Assembly (NCBI RefSeq): GCF_000420705.1
Contig: NZ_ATVL01000001.1
Location: forward strand, 41,964 to 105,963
Source of the DNA: Hymenobacter norwichensis DSM 15439
GTDB lineage: Bacteria > Bacteroidota > Bacteroidia > Cytophagales > Hymenobacteraceae
DNA: 64,000 nt
Direction of reading: 5' to 3'
Shown here: piece after piece, positions 9,256-17,792 of the stretch
Position numbering within the stretch: the stretch's first letter is position 1
Layout of the letters: each line of letters opens with the position of its first letter
Program-made: the position numbers and the translations under genes
The notes under the pieces: generated by a model
Databases searched by the model: none
What the model saw: the letters and a program-made list of their open reading frames with translations, nothing else
Told to the model about the DNA's origin: nothing

Positions 9256-10344
9256 TTAAAAAGCTTCCCCGATGGTGATGTACAACCCACTGGATTGCCG
9301 GCCAAGGCCGTAATCGAGCCGCAGGTTCAGCTGGTCGCGGCGGTTCACCGTGAAGCGTAAGCCCGCTCCGTACGCCGCTTTGGGCGCGTTCAGGCGCAGC
9401 ACCCGCTGCTCGTCGCCCAGCGCGCCCACCCCGCCAAACACCACCGCCCCCAGCCGCCGGTACACCGGTAGACGCAGCTCGGTTTGCAGCACGGCCGCGT
9501 TTTGGTCGCGGTAGCGGCCTTCGTAATAGCCGCGCAGGCGCTTGGTGCCGCCCAGCAGGGAGAGGGCATTAAAGGGCGCAATACCCGCCGTGTAGCTAAC
9601 AAAGTAATTCACGGCCAGCACCGTGCGTGGGGCCAAGCGGTGATAGGAAGACACATCGGCCGAGAGGCGACTGAAGCGCGTCGTGCCTGCGGACGCGGCC
9701 GCGCGGTTGCGGTGCCAGTACGCGACGTCGGCAACCACGCCCCGGGTGGGAAAGAACACCTGGTTGCGGGCGTCAAAAAACAAACCCAGCCCGCCGCCCG
9801 TCAGCCGGCTGCCGCGGCCACCCGGCACGGCACCGCTGCTGAGCAGGCCATTGGGCGCGGTGCTGGTCACGTCGTAGTCTTCGAGCTGGTAACGCACGCC
9901 GGCGTAGAGCTTGCCGTGTCGCCAGTCCGGGACAATGCGCCGGAAAGCATTGAGGCGGATGCGCGGAAAGTTGACCTGGTAGAGTTCCTTGGGTACGCCT
10001 CGTTCTCCCACGCCGAAGAAGTAGTAGCTATAGCGGTAGTAGCCGGCCTCGCCGTAAGCATAGTAGCGGTTATGATCGTAGAACACCTGAAAGGGCAGGT
10101 ACACGAGCAACTGCCGGTTCTGAGTGTAGGCCACGCCGAAGGTGAGCTGCGAGGGCCGGGCGGTGCTGTCACCCGCGTCGCGGCGAAAGCGCACCGTGGC
10201 CGTCGCCGCTGCCCCGAACGCCAGCCGGGTTTCGGGCGTGTAGTAGACCAACGGCAGCGGAAACACCGCCACGCGCTTCGGCAGCACGGTGTCGGGCGGG
10301 GACGACCAGCAGGAAAGGCCGAGCAGTGAGGGAATCAGGAGCAT
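9256..10344 (-). CDS. BamA/TamA-type outer-membrane beta-barrel protein
   Basis: A 362-residue exported protein. The signal region ends near LLGLSC, so a lipid-anchored form is possible. The rest is alternating amphipathic strands with many Tyr/Arg/Gly, ending in Phe as outer-membrane barrels do. The segment SLLGGTKRLRGYYEGRYRDQNAAVLQ resembles the conserved (V/L)RG(Y/F) substructure of Omp85 surface antigens. No POTRA domains are seen, so it is a short barrel-only member. It may be first in the operon that continues into the arsenosugar genes. Confidence 0.75.
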   Translation of the reverse strand: MLLIPSLLGLSCWSSPPDTVLPKRVAVFPLPLVYYTPETRLAFGAAATATVRFRRDAGDSTARPSQLTFGVAYTQNRQLLVYLPFQVFYDHNRYYAYGEAGYYRYSYYFFGVGERGVPKELYQVNFPRIRLNAFRRIVPDWRHGKLYAGVRYQLEDYDVTSTAPNGLLSSGAVPGGRGSRLTGGGLGLFFDARNQVFFPTRGVVADVAYWHRNRAAASAGTTRFSRLSADVSSYHRLAPRTVLAVNYFVSYTAGIAPFNALSLLGGTKRLRGYYEGRYRDQNAAVLQTELRLPVYRRLGAVVFGGVGALGDEQRVLRLNAPKAAYGAGLRFTVNRRDQLNLRLDYGLGRQSSGLYITIGEAF

Positions 10345-10458
10345 ACGGCAGGCAAGGTATGTATACCGTACGCACTAGTTGGGGGCGGAAGATTTACCGG
10401 GCGTCAATCTTCTTGGCAGCGGCTTGCCGTATATGCCAGCTCAACCGTACCTTTCCCT

Positions 10459-11241
10459 ATGCGCAGAATCTTCCTGGCCGTGTTGCTATTGAGTGCCGTA
10501 AGCACGGGAGTGGTGGCCTTTATCGCTCCCAAACCGGGCCCTCTGCGAACCGGGACGGCGGCCCCCGTTGATCACGCTGCCTACGACCGGCTGCTGAAAA
10601 AGTACGTCACCGAGAAAGGACTCGTCAATTACAAAGCGTGGAAAACGGACCCGCAGGAGCTGAACCAGTACCTGGACCAGCTGAGCAAGAATCCGCCGGC
10701 GGCTAATTGGAGCAAGTCCGAGCAAATGGCGTACTGGATCAACGCCTACAATGCTTACACCATTCGCCTGATTCTCAACCACTACCCAGTCAAGAGCATC
10801 AAGGACATCGGCTCCAAAATCAAAATTCCGTTCGTGACCACGCCGTGGGCGGCGGAGTTTTTCAGCATCGGTGGCAAGAAGATGAGCCTGGACGACATCG
10901 AGCACGGCACTCTGCGAAAGAAGTACGACGACCCGCGGATTCACTTTGCCTTGGTGTGCGCCTCTATTTCCTGTCCCCGCCTGCGCAACGAAGCCTACAC
11001 AGCCGACAAACTGGACCGCCAGCTCGACGAGCAGGGCCGCGACTTCCTCAATAATCCGGGCAAAAACAAAGTGAGCCAGCAAAGCGCCCAGCTCTCCAAA
11101 TACTTTGACTGGTACAAAGGCGACTGGAGTAAGAACGGGCAGTCGGTGGCTAAATGGGTCAACAGGTACTCGGCCACCAAGATGAATCCGGACGCGAAGG
11201 TGAGCTACCTCGACTACAACTGGAACCTGAACCAGCAATAA
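10459..11241 (+). CDS. DUF547 domain protein, exported
   Basis: A 260-residue protein with an N-terminal signal or anchor helix (MRRIFLAVLLLSAVSTGVVAF). The body shows DUF547 features: YWINAYNAYTIRLIL, GGKKMSLDDIEHGTLR, and ALVCASISCPRLRNEAY, which carries the conserved Cys and Ser. The biochemical role of DUF547 is not known to me. It is transcribed divergently from the barrel gene and is followed by a hairpin with a T-run at 11321-11355. Confidence 0.85.
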   Translation: MRRIFLAVLLLSAVSTGVVAFIAPKPGPLRTGTAAPVDHAAYDRLLKKYVTEKGLVNYKAWKTDPQELNQYLDQLSKNPPAANWSKSEQMAYWINAYNAYTIRLILNHYPVKSIKDIGSKIKIPFVTTPWAAEFFSIGGKKMSLDDIEHGTLRKKYDDPRIHFALVCASISCPRLRNEAYTADKLDRQLDEQGRDFLNNPGKNKVSQQSAQLSKYFDWYKGDWSKNGQSVAKWVNRYSATKMNPDAKVSYLDYNWNLNQQ

Positions 11242-11320
11242 ACCGCCCGCTGCCGCGGCCCCACGTTCTTCACTTGCCATGACGATAAGGCCGCGGTGAC
11301 TACTCTGTTCCCATCACCCG

Positions 11321-11355
11321 ATGCCCGGCGGGCTTGCTGCCTGCCGGGCATTTTG
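11321..11355 (+). terminator. Rho-independent terminator after DUF547 gene
   Basis: Arms ATGCCCGGCGG and CCTGCCGGGCAT flank a short loop and are followed by TTTTG. Its place between the two genes supports choosing the ATG at 11365 for the next gene. Confidence 0.7.
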
Positions 11356-11364
11356 CTACCTAGT

Positions 11365-11991
11365 ATGCGTGCCTTCTGGTTGATCGTCCCCGCATTGCTT
11401 GGGAGCAGCTGCCTGCTGCTTGCGCCGGCGTGGGCGCAACGCCCGGCCCCGGTCGAGGTACGTCACTATACTATTGAGGTAGCCGGCCTGCGCGTGGGCT
11501 CCATGACGGCTACCCGTCACTCCCTGAATGCTGCCGAGGTGCGCTACACCCTGGTCAGTGACGTGCAGGTCAACTTCCTGGTGTATCACCTGAAGGTGTA
11601 TTACAAAGTCATCAACCAGGTCCACAGCGGCCAGTTACTGCTTTCCACGGTGGAAGCGCACACCAACCAGGGCGACTTTGCCTCCCGTACGGAGTGGAAG
11701 GGGGACCATTACGACATCGTGGCCGACCAGTACAAGCACCACTATCGGGGCACCCTGCGCCAACCCATCCGGTATACGGTAACCGATATGTTCTTTGGGG
11801 CACCCGTCGGGCAAGCGCACGCCTACGGCGAATATTTTGGCGACTACTTCACGCTTGGCTCCACATCGGCCAGCACCTACCAAGCCCACCGCGCCGGGCG
11901 GGAAGACGAATACCACTATGCCGATGGGCAGCTAACTACCATTATCAAGAAGAACCCACTGAAAAACTTTATCATCCGGCGGCAGCCATAG
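11365..11991 (+). CDS. DUF6134-like exported protein
   Basis: About 208 residues with a clear signal peptide ending LLLAPAWAQ. The remainder is strand-rich (EVRHYTIEVAGLRVGSMTATR, VNFLVYHLKVYYKVINQ) and looks like the lipocalin-like DUF6134 family of Bacteroidota. No catalytic motif is seen. The reading frame is open back to 11296, but that would start inside the upstream terminator hairpin; the ATG at 11365 gives a perfect signal peptide. Confidence 0.65.
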   Translation: MRAFWLIVPALLGSSCLLLAPAWAQRPAPVEVRHYTIEVAGLRVGSMTATRHSLNAAEVRYTLVSDVQVNFLVYHLKVYYKVINQVHSGQLLLSTVEAHTNQGDFASRTEWKGDHYDIVADQYKHHYRGTLRQPIRYTVTDMFFGAPVGQAHAYGEYFGDYFTLGSTSASTYQAHRAGREDEYHYADGQLTTIIKKNPLKNFIIRRQP

Positions 11992-12081
11992 TTGGGCATT
12001 ATGCCCGCCAAAAGCCCCGTATCGGCGGGTTAAAGCGGTAAGGACGCTGGCAAAAGCACCCACGACAAGCAAAAAAATCTT

Positions 12082-12126
12082 CATGTCGTAAACATGCGTC
12101 ATATTATGCCGTATATTTACGACATG
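12082..12126. promoter_or_regulatory. Inverted repeat before the ars operon (candidate ArsR operator)
   Basis: A perfect 11-bp inverted repeat, CATGTCGTAAA at 12082 and TTTACGACATG at 12116, encloses a 23-bp AT-rich centre. A third ATGTCGTA occurs at 12151 at the next gene's start. The place, just ahead of an operon with its own ArsR gene, suggests an autoregulatory operator; binding is not shown. Confidence 0.5.
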
Positions 12127-12150
12127 ATTCCTGTTGCATCACCACCTGCT

Positions 12151-12423
12151 ATGTCGTACAGCCCAGCTACACCCGTTCATCCCCTATTGCCCATCATCCT
12201 GGAACGGGTACTGCGCACGGAATGCTTGGTGCTGGAAGGGCTGCGGCTACAGACCCAGGGCAGTTACAATGGCTTGCCCGGCGGCGGTGGGGAGCAGCGG
12301 TTGAAAGCGGCCGAACAACGCGCCTACCAGCGGGCTGAAACCCTGCTCGCTAACTTGTTGGCGGCTACCGGAGTACCGACTGCTACTTCTGACACTCTTT
12401 CTTCCCCTGATGACCTACGCTAA
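12151..12423 (+). CDS. Small hypothetical protein at head of ars operon
   Basis: About 90 residues; unrecognised. It has an N-terminal Pro/Ser stretch, then a helical segment (LLPIILERVLRTECLVLEGLRLQ), a Gly-rich turn, and a second helix (LKAAEQRAYQRAETLLANLLAATG). One Cys. No signal or membrane segment. In-frame ATGs at 12094, 12106 and 12124 lie within the inverted repeat, so 12151 is preferred. Its stop overlaps the ArsR start by 14 bp, which argues that it is a real translated gene. Confidence 0.5.
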   Translation: MSYSPATPVHPLLPIILERVLRTECLVLEGLRLQTQGSYNGLPGGGGEQRLKAAEQRAYQRAETLLANLLAATGVPTATSDTLSSPDDLR

Positions 12424-12760
12424 AACCGCCGCCTTCACCCAGGAGCAACAGCAATTAGCCCGCGTGGCCAAGGCCCTGGCGCACCCGGCGCGGGTGGCCA
12501 TCATTCAACTGCTGGCGTCCAAGCAAACCTGCATCTCCGGCGACATTGCGGCCGAACTACCACTCTCGCGCACGACGGTCTTCCAGCATCTGCAGGAGTT
12601 GAAAGCCCTGGACTTGATTCGTGGTGAAATCGAAGGGCTCACGGTCTGCTACTGCCTCAATACCGAGTTGCTCCAACAGGTTTACCAGCAGTTCACCGCC
12701 TTTTTCATCGAAGCCACGAGCGGGGCCGTCTGCGGCCCGGATGATGCCTGCGCCTGCTAA
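12410..12760 (+). CDS. arsR: ArsR/SmtB-family repressor
   Basis: A 116-residue winged-helix repressor. It begins with the family pattern AKALAHPARVAIIQLL, and the recognition region is LSRTTVFQHLQELKALDLIRGE. Cys occur in QTCISGD before the recognition helix, in VCYCLN in the wing, and in a C-terminal CGPDDACAC tail, giving possible As(III) sites. It overlaps the preceding small gene and leads into the DUF6428/Acr3 genes, so it is probably the arsenite sensor for this operon and for the palindrome at 12082-12126. Confidence 0.88.
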   Translation: MTYAKTAAFTQEQQQLARVAKALAHPARVAIIQLLASKQTCISGDIAAELPLSRTTVFQHLQELKALDLIRGEIEGLTVCYCLNTELLQQVYQQFTAFFIEATSGAVCGPDDACAC

Positions 12761-12802
12761 TCTTATTCTCGCTTTACCCCTCACTTTTTCCGAAGCAACG
12801 TC

Positions 12803-13261
12803 ATGAAGATTTCTGAAATCAAGCAGGCCCTGACCGAAGTGGAAGCCATCACCTTTCGCTTGCCCACGGGCGAGCACCTGCCGGCTCATTTCCACGTCAC
12901 GGAGGTAGGGTTGGTAAGCAAGCACTTCATCGATTGTGGGGGCGTGGAGCGCCGGGAAACGGTGGCTAACTTCCAGCTCTGGGAAGCGGGCGACTACGAT
13001 CACCGCCTGGCGCCCCAGAAATTCCTGCACATCCTTAACCTCTCCGAGAAGATTCTCGGCAGCGAGGACCTGGACATTGAAGTGGAATACCAGCAGGCGA
13101 CTATCGGCAAGTTCGGCTTGACCCGTGAAGGCAATGACTTCGTGTTGACGGCCAAGCAGACGGCCTGCCTGGCGCAAGACGCGTGTGGCATCCCGGACAA
13201 AGAGTTTGCTTTACCCCAGCTGCAAATAGCAGGCTGCACCCCAGGTGGCGGGTGCTGCTAA
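12803..13261 (+). CDS. DUF6428 family protein of ars operon
   Basis: A 152-residue cytoplasmic protein. Segments LPTGEHLPAHFHVTEVG and ILNLSEKILGSEDLDIEVEYQ match the DUF6428 family, commonly found next to arsR in Bacteroidota. The C-terminus has Cys (QTACLAQDACG, IAGCTPGGGCC) that could bind arsenite. Function is unknown to me; the Cys-rich tail and the operon make a metalloid-binding role an inference. It is followed by a hairpin terminator at 13273. Confidence 0.75.
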   Translation: MKISEIKQALTEVEAITFRLPTGEHLPAHFHVTEVGLVSKHFIDCGGVERRETVANFQLWEAGDYDHRLAPQKFLHILNLSEKILGSEDLDIEVEYQQATIGKFGLTREGNDFVLTAKQTACLAQDACGIPDKEFALPQLQIAGCTPGGGCC

Positions 13262-13272
13262 ACCCTGTGTAC

Positions 13273-13306
13273 AACGGCGCCCCCTCTGTGGGAGCGCCGT
13301 TTTGCT
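13273..13306 (+). terminator. Hairpin terminator inside ars gene block
   Basis: AACGGCGCCCC pairs with GGAGCGCCGTT (one mismatch), followed by TTTTGC. It may reduce read-through from arsR-DUF6428 into the phosphoesterase and Acr3 part. Confidence 0.6.
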
Positions 13307-13338
13307 TGCTGCCTCTCTAACTCTTCTCTCTCGTCCTG

Positions 13339-14112
13339 ATGACCATTGCCTTTTTCTCCGACGTGCACGGTAACCTGCCGGCCCTGGAAGCGGTGCTAAC
13401 TGATATGGAGCAGCGCCAGCCAGACATGATTTTCTGCTTGGGTGACTTGGTGGGCTATGCCCCCTGGCCCAACGAAGTAGTGAACGAAGTGCGACGTCGG
13501 GGTATCCCCACGTTGGCCGGCAACTACGACCAGGGCATTGGCCTGGCCAGTGAGAACTGTGGCTGCGCCTACAAGACGGACGGGGAGAAAGACTTGGGTG
13601 CCCAAAGCATTGCCTACACCAATCACATCATGGGAGCCGATGAGCGGCGTTACCTGCGCTACTTACCGAAGCACATGCGCCTGGAGTTTCAGGAGGAGCC
13701 CTGCACGCTAAGCTTGCTGATGGTGCACGGCTCACCTCGTAAAATCAACGAGTACCTGTTTGAGGACCGGCCTGAAGCCAGCTTTCTACGGGTGTTGCAG
13801 GACGCCAGCGCCGACATTCTGCTCTTTGGCCACACACACAAGCCCTACCACCGCACGTTCGCCTACGAGCACGAAGGCGAAACCCGCTACCGCCACGCGC
13901 TCAACATCGGCTCGGTGGGCAAGCCCAAGGATGGCGACCCGCGGGCGGCCTATCAATTGCTGCACTTGGATGAACATACCACGCTGACGGACCCCACCAG
14001 CGTACGTTCCGAACTGGTGCGGGTGGCATACGACGTGGAGAAAGCCGCGCGGGCAGTGGAAGCTTCGCCACTGCCTAATGAGTATGCCGACATGCTGCGC
14101 AACGCTTACTGA
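13339..14112 (+). CDS. Calcineurin-like metallophosphoesterase (YfcE/ApaH-like)
   Basis: A 257-residue phosphoesterase with the dimetal motifs in order: FFSDVHGN (D-x-H), LGDLVGYAPWP (G-D-x-x), GNYD (GNxD/E form), MVHGSPRK and LLFGHTHKP (G-H-x-H). All metal ligands are present, so it should be active. The family hydrolyses phosphodiesters or nucleotides; the substrate is not clear. The place within an arsenic operon suggests a link to arsenic stress, but no specific reaction can be assigned. Confidence 0.88.
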   Translation: MTIAFFSDVHGNLPALEAVLTDMEQRQPDMIFCLGDLVGYAPWPNEVVNEVRRRGIPTLAGNYDQGIGLASENCGCAYKTDGEKDLGAQSIAYTNHIMGADERRYLRYLPKHMRLEFQEEPCTLSLLMVHGSPRKINEYLFEDRPEASFLRVLQDASADILLFGHTHKPYHRTFAYEHEGETRYRHALNIGSVGKPKDGDPRAAYQLLHLDEHTTLTDPTSVRSELVRVAYDVEKAARAVEASPLPNEYADMLRNAY

Positions 14113-14138
14113 GTACCGTTGACTCTTCCCACGCTGTC

Positions 14139-14582
14139 ATGAAATACCTGCCCTTCCTTGTATTGGTGCTGGCCGGTGCGGCCCTAACGACGCAGTCGGC
14201 CGTCAACAACCAGCTACGGGGGAGCCTGCACAGCGTGCTGTGGGCCGTGCTGGCCTCTTACCTGGTGGGCACACTGGCCGCCGCGATGGTGCTGGGTTAT
14301 AGCCAGACCCCGCCGCCGAGCCTGGCTGCAATGAGCGAGGTGAAATGGTATCAGTGGACAGGTGGGGCGCTGGGGATGGTGTACATCGCCGCCATTGTCT
14401 TCTCGCTGCAACGGGTCGGCGCGGCCTCCCTCTTCGCCTTGGTCGTCACCGGGCAACTGCTCACCGCGCTGCTTTTCGACCAACTGGGGCTCTTTGGTCT
14501 TACGCGCCATCCGCTCTCCCTAAGCCGGCTGGCCGGGGCTGTGCTATTGGTGGCCGGGGCCTATCTACTCAACCGCAACTAA
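14139..14582 (+). CDS. DMT-type small transporter (YdcZ/DUF606)
   Basis: 147 residues with about five hydrophobic helices. It starts with FLVLVLAGAALTTQSAVNNQL and includes the GGALGMVYIAAIVFSLQRVGAASLFALVVTGQ region characteristic of DUF606 half-size DMT transporters, and ends with a helix and LLNRN. It is 26 bp after the phosphoesterase gene and followed by an acetyltransferase and Acr3. It might export a metabolite or arsenical; the substrate is unknown. Confidence 0.8.
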   Translation: MKYLPFLVLVLAGAALTTQSAVNNQLRGSLHSVLWAVLASYLVGTLAAAMVLGYSQTPPPSLAAMSEVKWYQWTGGALGMVYIAAIVFSLQRVGAASLFALVVTGQLLTALLFDQLGLFGLTRHPLSLSRLAGAVLLVAGAYLLNRN

Positions 14583-14617
14583 CTTTTTATCTTTTCACCT
14601 TTCACTGTTCCGCGCTC

Positions 14618-15178
14618 ATGCCGCTGCAACCTCTAACCGCTGCGCACTGGCCCCACGTGCGTGCTATTTACGAGCAAGGCATTGCCACGGGCAACGCCAC
14701 CTTCACCACCACGGCCCCGAGTTGGGAAGCGTGGGATGGGAGCCACCTCGCGCACAGTCGGTTGGTGGCAGTAGAAGCTACTGGTGGCCACGACGAGCAG
14801 GTGCTGGGCTGGGCGGCTCTCTCTCCCGTATCGAGTCGTTGTGTGTACGGGGGCGTGGCTGAAGTGAGCGTGTACGTGGCTGGCGCAGCCCGTGGACGCG
14901 GCGTGGGGCGGCAGTTGCTGGCCGCGCTCGTAGCCGAGTCAGAAGCCAACGGTATCTGGACGTTGCAAGCGGGCATCTTCCCCGAAAACACCACCAGTAT
15001 CCGTATTCACGTGGGCGCAGGATTTCGGGAGGTCGGTCGGCGCGAGCGGATTGGCCAGTTGCACGGCGTGTGGCGGGATACTCTTCTGCTGGAGCATCGC
15101 AGTGCCGTGGTAGGCGTTTCGCCCGCATCGGCTTCTGTTCACCTTCCTGCCCCCACTTCGCTAGATGGCAACAACTAA
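14618..15178 (+). CDS. GNAT acetyltransferase, ArsN/Pat-like
   Basis: About 186 residues of the GNAT fold. The acetyl-CoA loop is [10 protein letters not shown], the N-terminal region has [15 protein letters not shown], and the C-terminal part has [21 protein letters not shown] with [11 protein letters not shown]. This layout matches phosphinothricin/methionine sulfoximine acetyltransferases, the group that includes ArsN1, which acetylates arsinothricin. Its overlap of 14 bp with the Acr3 gene supports an arsenic role, but the sequence alone cannot separate ArsN from Pat. Confidence 0.78.
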   Translation: MPLQPLTAAHWPHVRAIYEQGIATGNATFTTTAPSWEAWDGSHLAHSRLVAVEATGGHDEQVLGWAALSPVSSRCVYGGVAEVSVYVAGAARGRGVGRQLLAALVAESEANGIWTLQAGIFPENTTSIRIHVGAGFREVGRRERIGQLHGVWRDTLLLEHRSAVVGVSPASASVHLPAPTSLDGNN

Positions 15179-16274
15179 CGCATCCGCCCCGCTCACAGTG
15201 CCAGCTCCCGCTGCGCTGGCCGAGAAGAAACTATCGGGCCTGGACCGGGGCCTGACACTCTGGATCTTCCTGGCCATGGCGCTGGGCGTAGCCCTGGGCT
15301 ACTTCCTGCCGGGCATCAACGACGCGGTGAACTACTTCTCCGTGGGCACCGTGAACGTGCTGCTGGCCGTGGGCCTGATTTTGATGATGTACCCGCCGCT
15401 AGCGAAGGTGAAGTACGAGCAGCTGCCCACGGTCTTTCAGAACACGCGCATCATTGGCCTCTCGCTCTTCTTAAACTGGATTCTGGGGCCGCTGCTCATG
15501 TTCTTTTTGGCCATCTGGCTCTTGCCTGACAAGCCGGAGTACATGATGGGCCTGATCCTCATTGGTATCGCCCGCTGCATTGCCATGGTGCTGGTCTGGA
15601 ACGACTTGGCCGATGGCAGTCGTGAGTACGCAGCCGGGCTGGTAGCGCTCAATTCCATCTTTCAGGTGCTGTTTTACTCGGTGCTGGCCTGGCTCTTTAT
15701 CACGGTGCTGCCGCCCTATTTCGGGCTAAAGGGCTACGCCGTCAACATTGGCATCGGGGACATTGCCCAGAGCGTGCTTATCTACCTGGGCATTCCCTTT
15801 GCGGCGGGCTTTCTTTCCCGCACGTTGCTCCGCCGCCTCAAGGGGAACGAGTGGTACGATACGGTTTTCATTCCCGCTATCAGTCCCATCACCCTGATTG
15901 CTTTGCTGCTCACGATCGTCGTCATGTTCAGTCTGAAGGGCGAAACCATCGTGCAAGTGCCGCTGGACGTGCTGCGCATTGCCCTGCCGCTGGCCATTTA
16001 TTTCGCCGTGATGTTCGTGCTCAGCTTTGCCGCCGGCAAATGGCTGGGGGCCGACTACGCCGAGAATGCCAGCATTGCCTTCACGGCGACGGGCAACAAT
16101 TTCGAGCTGGCTATTGCCGTAGCCATCGGCGTATTCGGGCTGAACTCGGGGCAGGCCTTTGCGGGCGTTATTGGCCCGCTGATCGAAGTGCCCGCCCTCA
16201 TCGCCCTCGTGAATCTTGCGTTCTGGTTTCGCCGCCGTTGGTACGGTGGCAAGTCAGTGGCTTCAGTTGCCTAA
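15165..16274 (+). CDS. acr3: Acr3-type arsenite efflux permease
   Basis: A 369-residue integral membrane protein with ten helices. Diagnostic Acr3 stretches are present: [19 protein letters not shown], the [20 protein letters not shown] helix with the essential Cys, and [27 protein letters not shown] in a late helix. It would expel As(III) from the cytoplasm using the proton gradient. It is the last gene of the ars operon. No arsenate reductase gene is visible nearby. Confidence 0.95.
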   Translation: MATTNASAPLTVPAPAALAEKKLSGLDRGLTLWIFLAMALGVALGYFLPGINDAVNYFSVGTVNVLLAVGLILMMYPPLAKVKYEQLPTVFQNTRIIGLSLFLNWILGPLLMFFLAIWLLPDKPEYMMGLILIGIARCIAMVLVWNDLADGSREYAAGLVALNSIFQVLFYSVLAWLFITVLPPYFGLKGYAVNIGIGDIAQSVLIYLGIPFAAGFLSRTLLRRLKGNEWYDTVFIPAISPITLIALLLTIVVMFSLKGETIVQVPLDVLRIALPLAIYFAVMFVLSFAAGKWLGADYAENASIAFTATGNNFELAIAVAIGVFGLNSGQAFAGVIGPLIEVPALIALVNLAFWFRRRWYGGKSVASVA

Positions 16275-16374
16275 CTCTTCCGGACCGGCTGCTTCGGGCA
16301 ATGCGAACTAGGTAAACTTACCAGGAAGTTTTCATGTGGCGGGAGGTGGTGAGGTTAAAGTAAGGTGAGGGCAA

Positions 16375-16611
16375 CTAGCAGCAGCCGCAGGCACCTTCGC
16401 CCTGCTCCTGGATGGGCGGGCATGGCACAGACCCATAGGAGCAGTACACACAGCAGTCACCAGCCAACGGCTTGAGGACGGTATGGCAACTGGTGCAGTC
16501 GTAGAAATACTGGCACGCGTCGGTAGGCATCTGTTCTGCTTGCGCGTGGTTACACACTGGGCACGTCAATACAGAGGTGAGCAGAGGGGATTTAGGTTCG
16601 AGCGTGCGCAT
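16375..16611 (-). CDS. GDCCVxC-domain small protein
   Basis: A 78-residue Cys-rich protein. LTCPVCNHAQAEQMPTDACQYFYDCTSC is followed by the name-giving GDCCVYC and a terminal GACGCC. Such proteins occur next to mercury-resistance genes; the role is unknown but thiol-rich metal binding or handling is likely. It is the last gene after MerTP on the minus strand, 14 bp away. Confidence 0.85.
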   Translation of the reverse strand: MRTLEPKSPLLTSVLTCPVCNHAQAEQMPTDACQYFYDCTSCHTVLKPLAGDCCVYCSYGSVPCPPIQEQGEGACGCC

Positions 16612-16625
16612 AAGGCAGCGGGAAG

Positions 16626-17243
16626 TTAGTTTGTGGCCAGCACCCGATAACCGGTGCCATTAATAGCTTGCGCGACCTGAGCAGCGGCGCTTTGAGATGC
16701 GTCAAACCGGACCTGCGCCGTACCTTGTGCATAGGAGACGCTTACCGTCTGCACCCCCGGCAACTGCTGCACCGCGTGCTCGACATGTTTGGCGCAGGCG
16801 TCGCAGGTCATCCCCCCAATGCGGTAATTGGCGGTTTGCCAGACCGGCACCGCTGTACTCGTGGCCACTGGCGCGGGCGCGGCTGGTGCCGGGTACAACT
16901 TCGCCCCGTAGTAAGGAAAGGCCAGCAGTAGCACTGCCAGCATTGTGACCACACCCAGAAACCCTTTGGATTGCAGAAGCGATGGTTTTGCGGCTACCGC
17001 GCAACCACAGGCATCGGCGCTTGGCGCGGGTTTGAGCTGTTGATACCACGCAAAGCCAAGCGCGCCCACGGTCAGCGCCACCGAATAGGGCCGCAGGGGT
17101 TCGAGCCAGGCGAAAGCCGACGCCACGCCGCCCAGGCCTGCCAGGACGGCCAGCAGCGGCGTAATGCAACACAGTGACGCGGCCAGGGCCGCTACTAGGC
17201 CAGCCCCAAGCAGGGATTTGTTGGAAGCAGACGAAGGATTCAT
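16626..17243 (-). CDS. merTP: MerTP mercuric-transport fusion protein
   Basis: 205 residues joining a MerT-like membrane domain to a C-terminal MerP/HMA domain. The first helix carries SLCCITPLLAVLAG with the vicinal Cys pair of MerT, and later helices include FLGVVTMLAVLLLAFPYYG. The HMA part has IGGMTCDACAKHVEHAV (CxxC). It would take up Hg(II) from the periplasm and pass it to the cytoplasm. The start overlaps the ArsR gene stop by 4 bp. No mercuric reductase (MerA) gene is found in the window. Confidence 0.92.
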   Translation of the reverse strand: MNPSSASNKSLLGAGLVAALAASLCCITPLLAVLAGLGGVASAFAWLEPLRPYSVALTVGALGFAWYQQLKPAPSADACGCAVAAKPSLLQSKGFLGVVTMLAVLLLAFPYYGAKLYPAPAAPAPVATSTAVPVWQTANYRIGGMTCDACAKHVEHAVQQLPGVQTVSVSYAQGTAQVRFDASQSAAAQVAQAINGTGYRVLATN

Positions 17244-17623
17244 AGAGTTGATTGAAGGGAGGGGGTAGCCGTTAAACCCATCAGCAGCGGTTGTAGAACA
17301 GGCAAATGCGGTTGACTGAGCGCATAAAACACCGTCTGCCCGACCTTGTGGGCGTGCAGCACGCCCCCATCTTTGAGCTTACGCAGGTGCTGCGAAACGG
17401 CAGAAACGGTCATTTGCAGCACGTCGGCGATGTCGCACACACAGAGCTGCTGTTCCTGAGCCAGCAGAAACAAGATTTTTAGCCGCACTTCATTGCCCGC
17501 CAAAGCCAGCAGCGAAGCCAAGGACTGAAGGGCAGGTTCGACCTGGACCAAACGCCTCTGACACTGCTCGATATGAGTTGTGTCGGCATACACCCGGATG
17601 CAATCAGTTGCTTTTTTAGACAT
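17240..17623 (-). CDS. ArsR/SmtB-family repressor of mer genes
   Basis: A 127-residue winged-helix regulator. The classic metal-binding motif LCVCDIADVLQMTVSAVSQHLRKLKDGGVL (Cys-Val-Cys-Asp) sits in the recognition helix, and an extra Cys near the N-terminus (TDCIRVY) plus ECQRR-like Cys (EQCQRR) could complete a thiol site as in CadC/MerR-type ArsR proteins. It overlaps merTP by 4 bp and has a palindrome just upstream. It likely senses Hg, Cd or Pb. Confidence 0.88.
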   Translation of the reverse strand: MSKKATDCIRVYADTTHIEQCQRRLVQVEPALQSLASLLALAGNEVRLKILFLLAQEQQLCVCDIADVLQMTVSAVSQHLRKLKDGGVLHAHKVGQTVFYALSQPHLPVLQPLLMGLTATPSLQSTL

Positions 17624-17640
17624 GGTTGGATAAAGGTACT

Positions 17641-17660
17641 ACTTGCGCATTTAAGCAAGT
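17641..17660. promoter_or_regulatory. Palindrome upstream of mer regulator (candidate operator)
   Basis: ACTTGC and GCAAGT form a perfect 6-bp inverted repeat around the 8-bp centre GCATTTAA, 17 bp upstream of the ArsR-family start. The place and size suit an ArsR/SmtB operator; binding is inferred. Confidence 0.5.
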
Positions 17661-17743
17661 GCTAAAATAAGTTTCAAGGGGAGGCTAACGCGATAGAATG
17701 ATAAACCATTCGTGGCTGTGTTGCTTTACCGACCGACCAACGA

Positions 17744-17770
17744 AAAACGCCCAGCAAAGCCGGGCGTTAA
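17744..17770 (-). terminator. Terminator of small Cys-rich gene
   Basis: On the minus strand AACGCCCGGC pairs with GCTGGGCGTT and runs into TTTTTCG, 23 bp beyond the stop of the 65-residue gene. Confidence 0.65.
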
Positions 17771-17792
17771 ACCGAAAAGACAAAAGAGCGCC

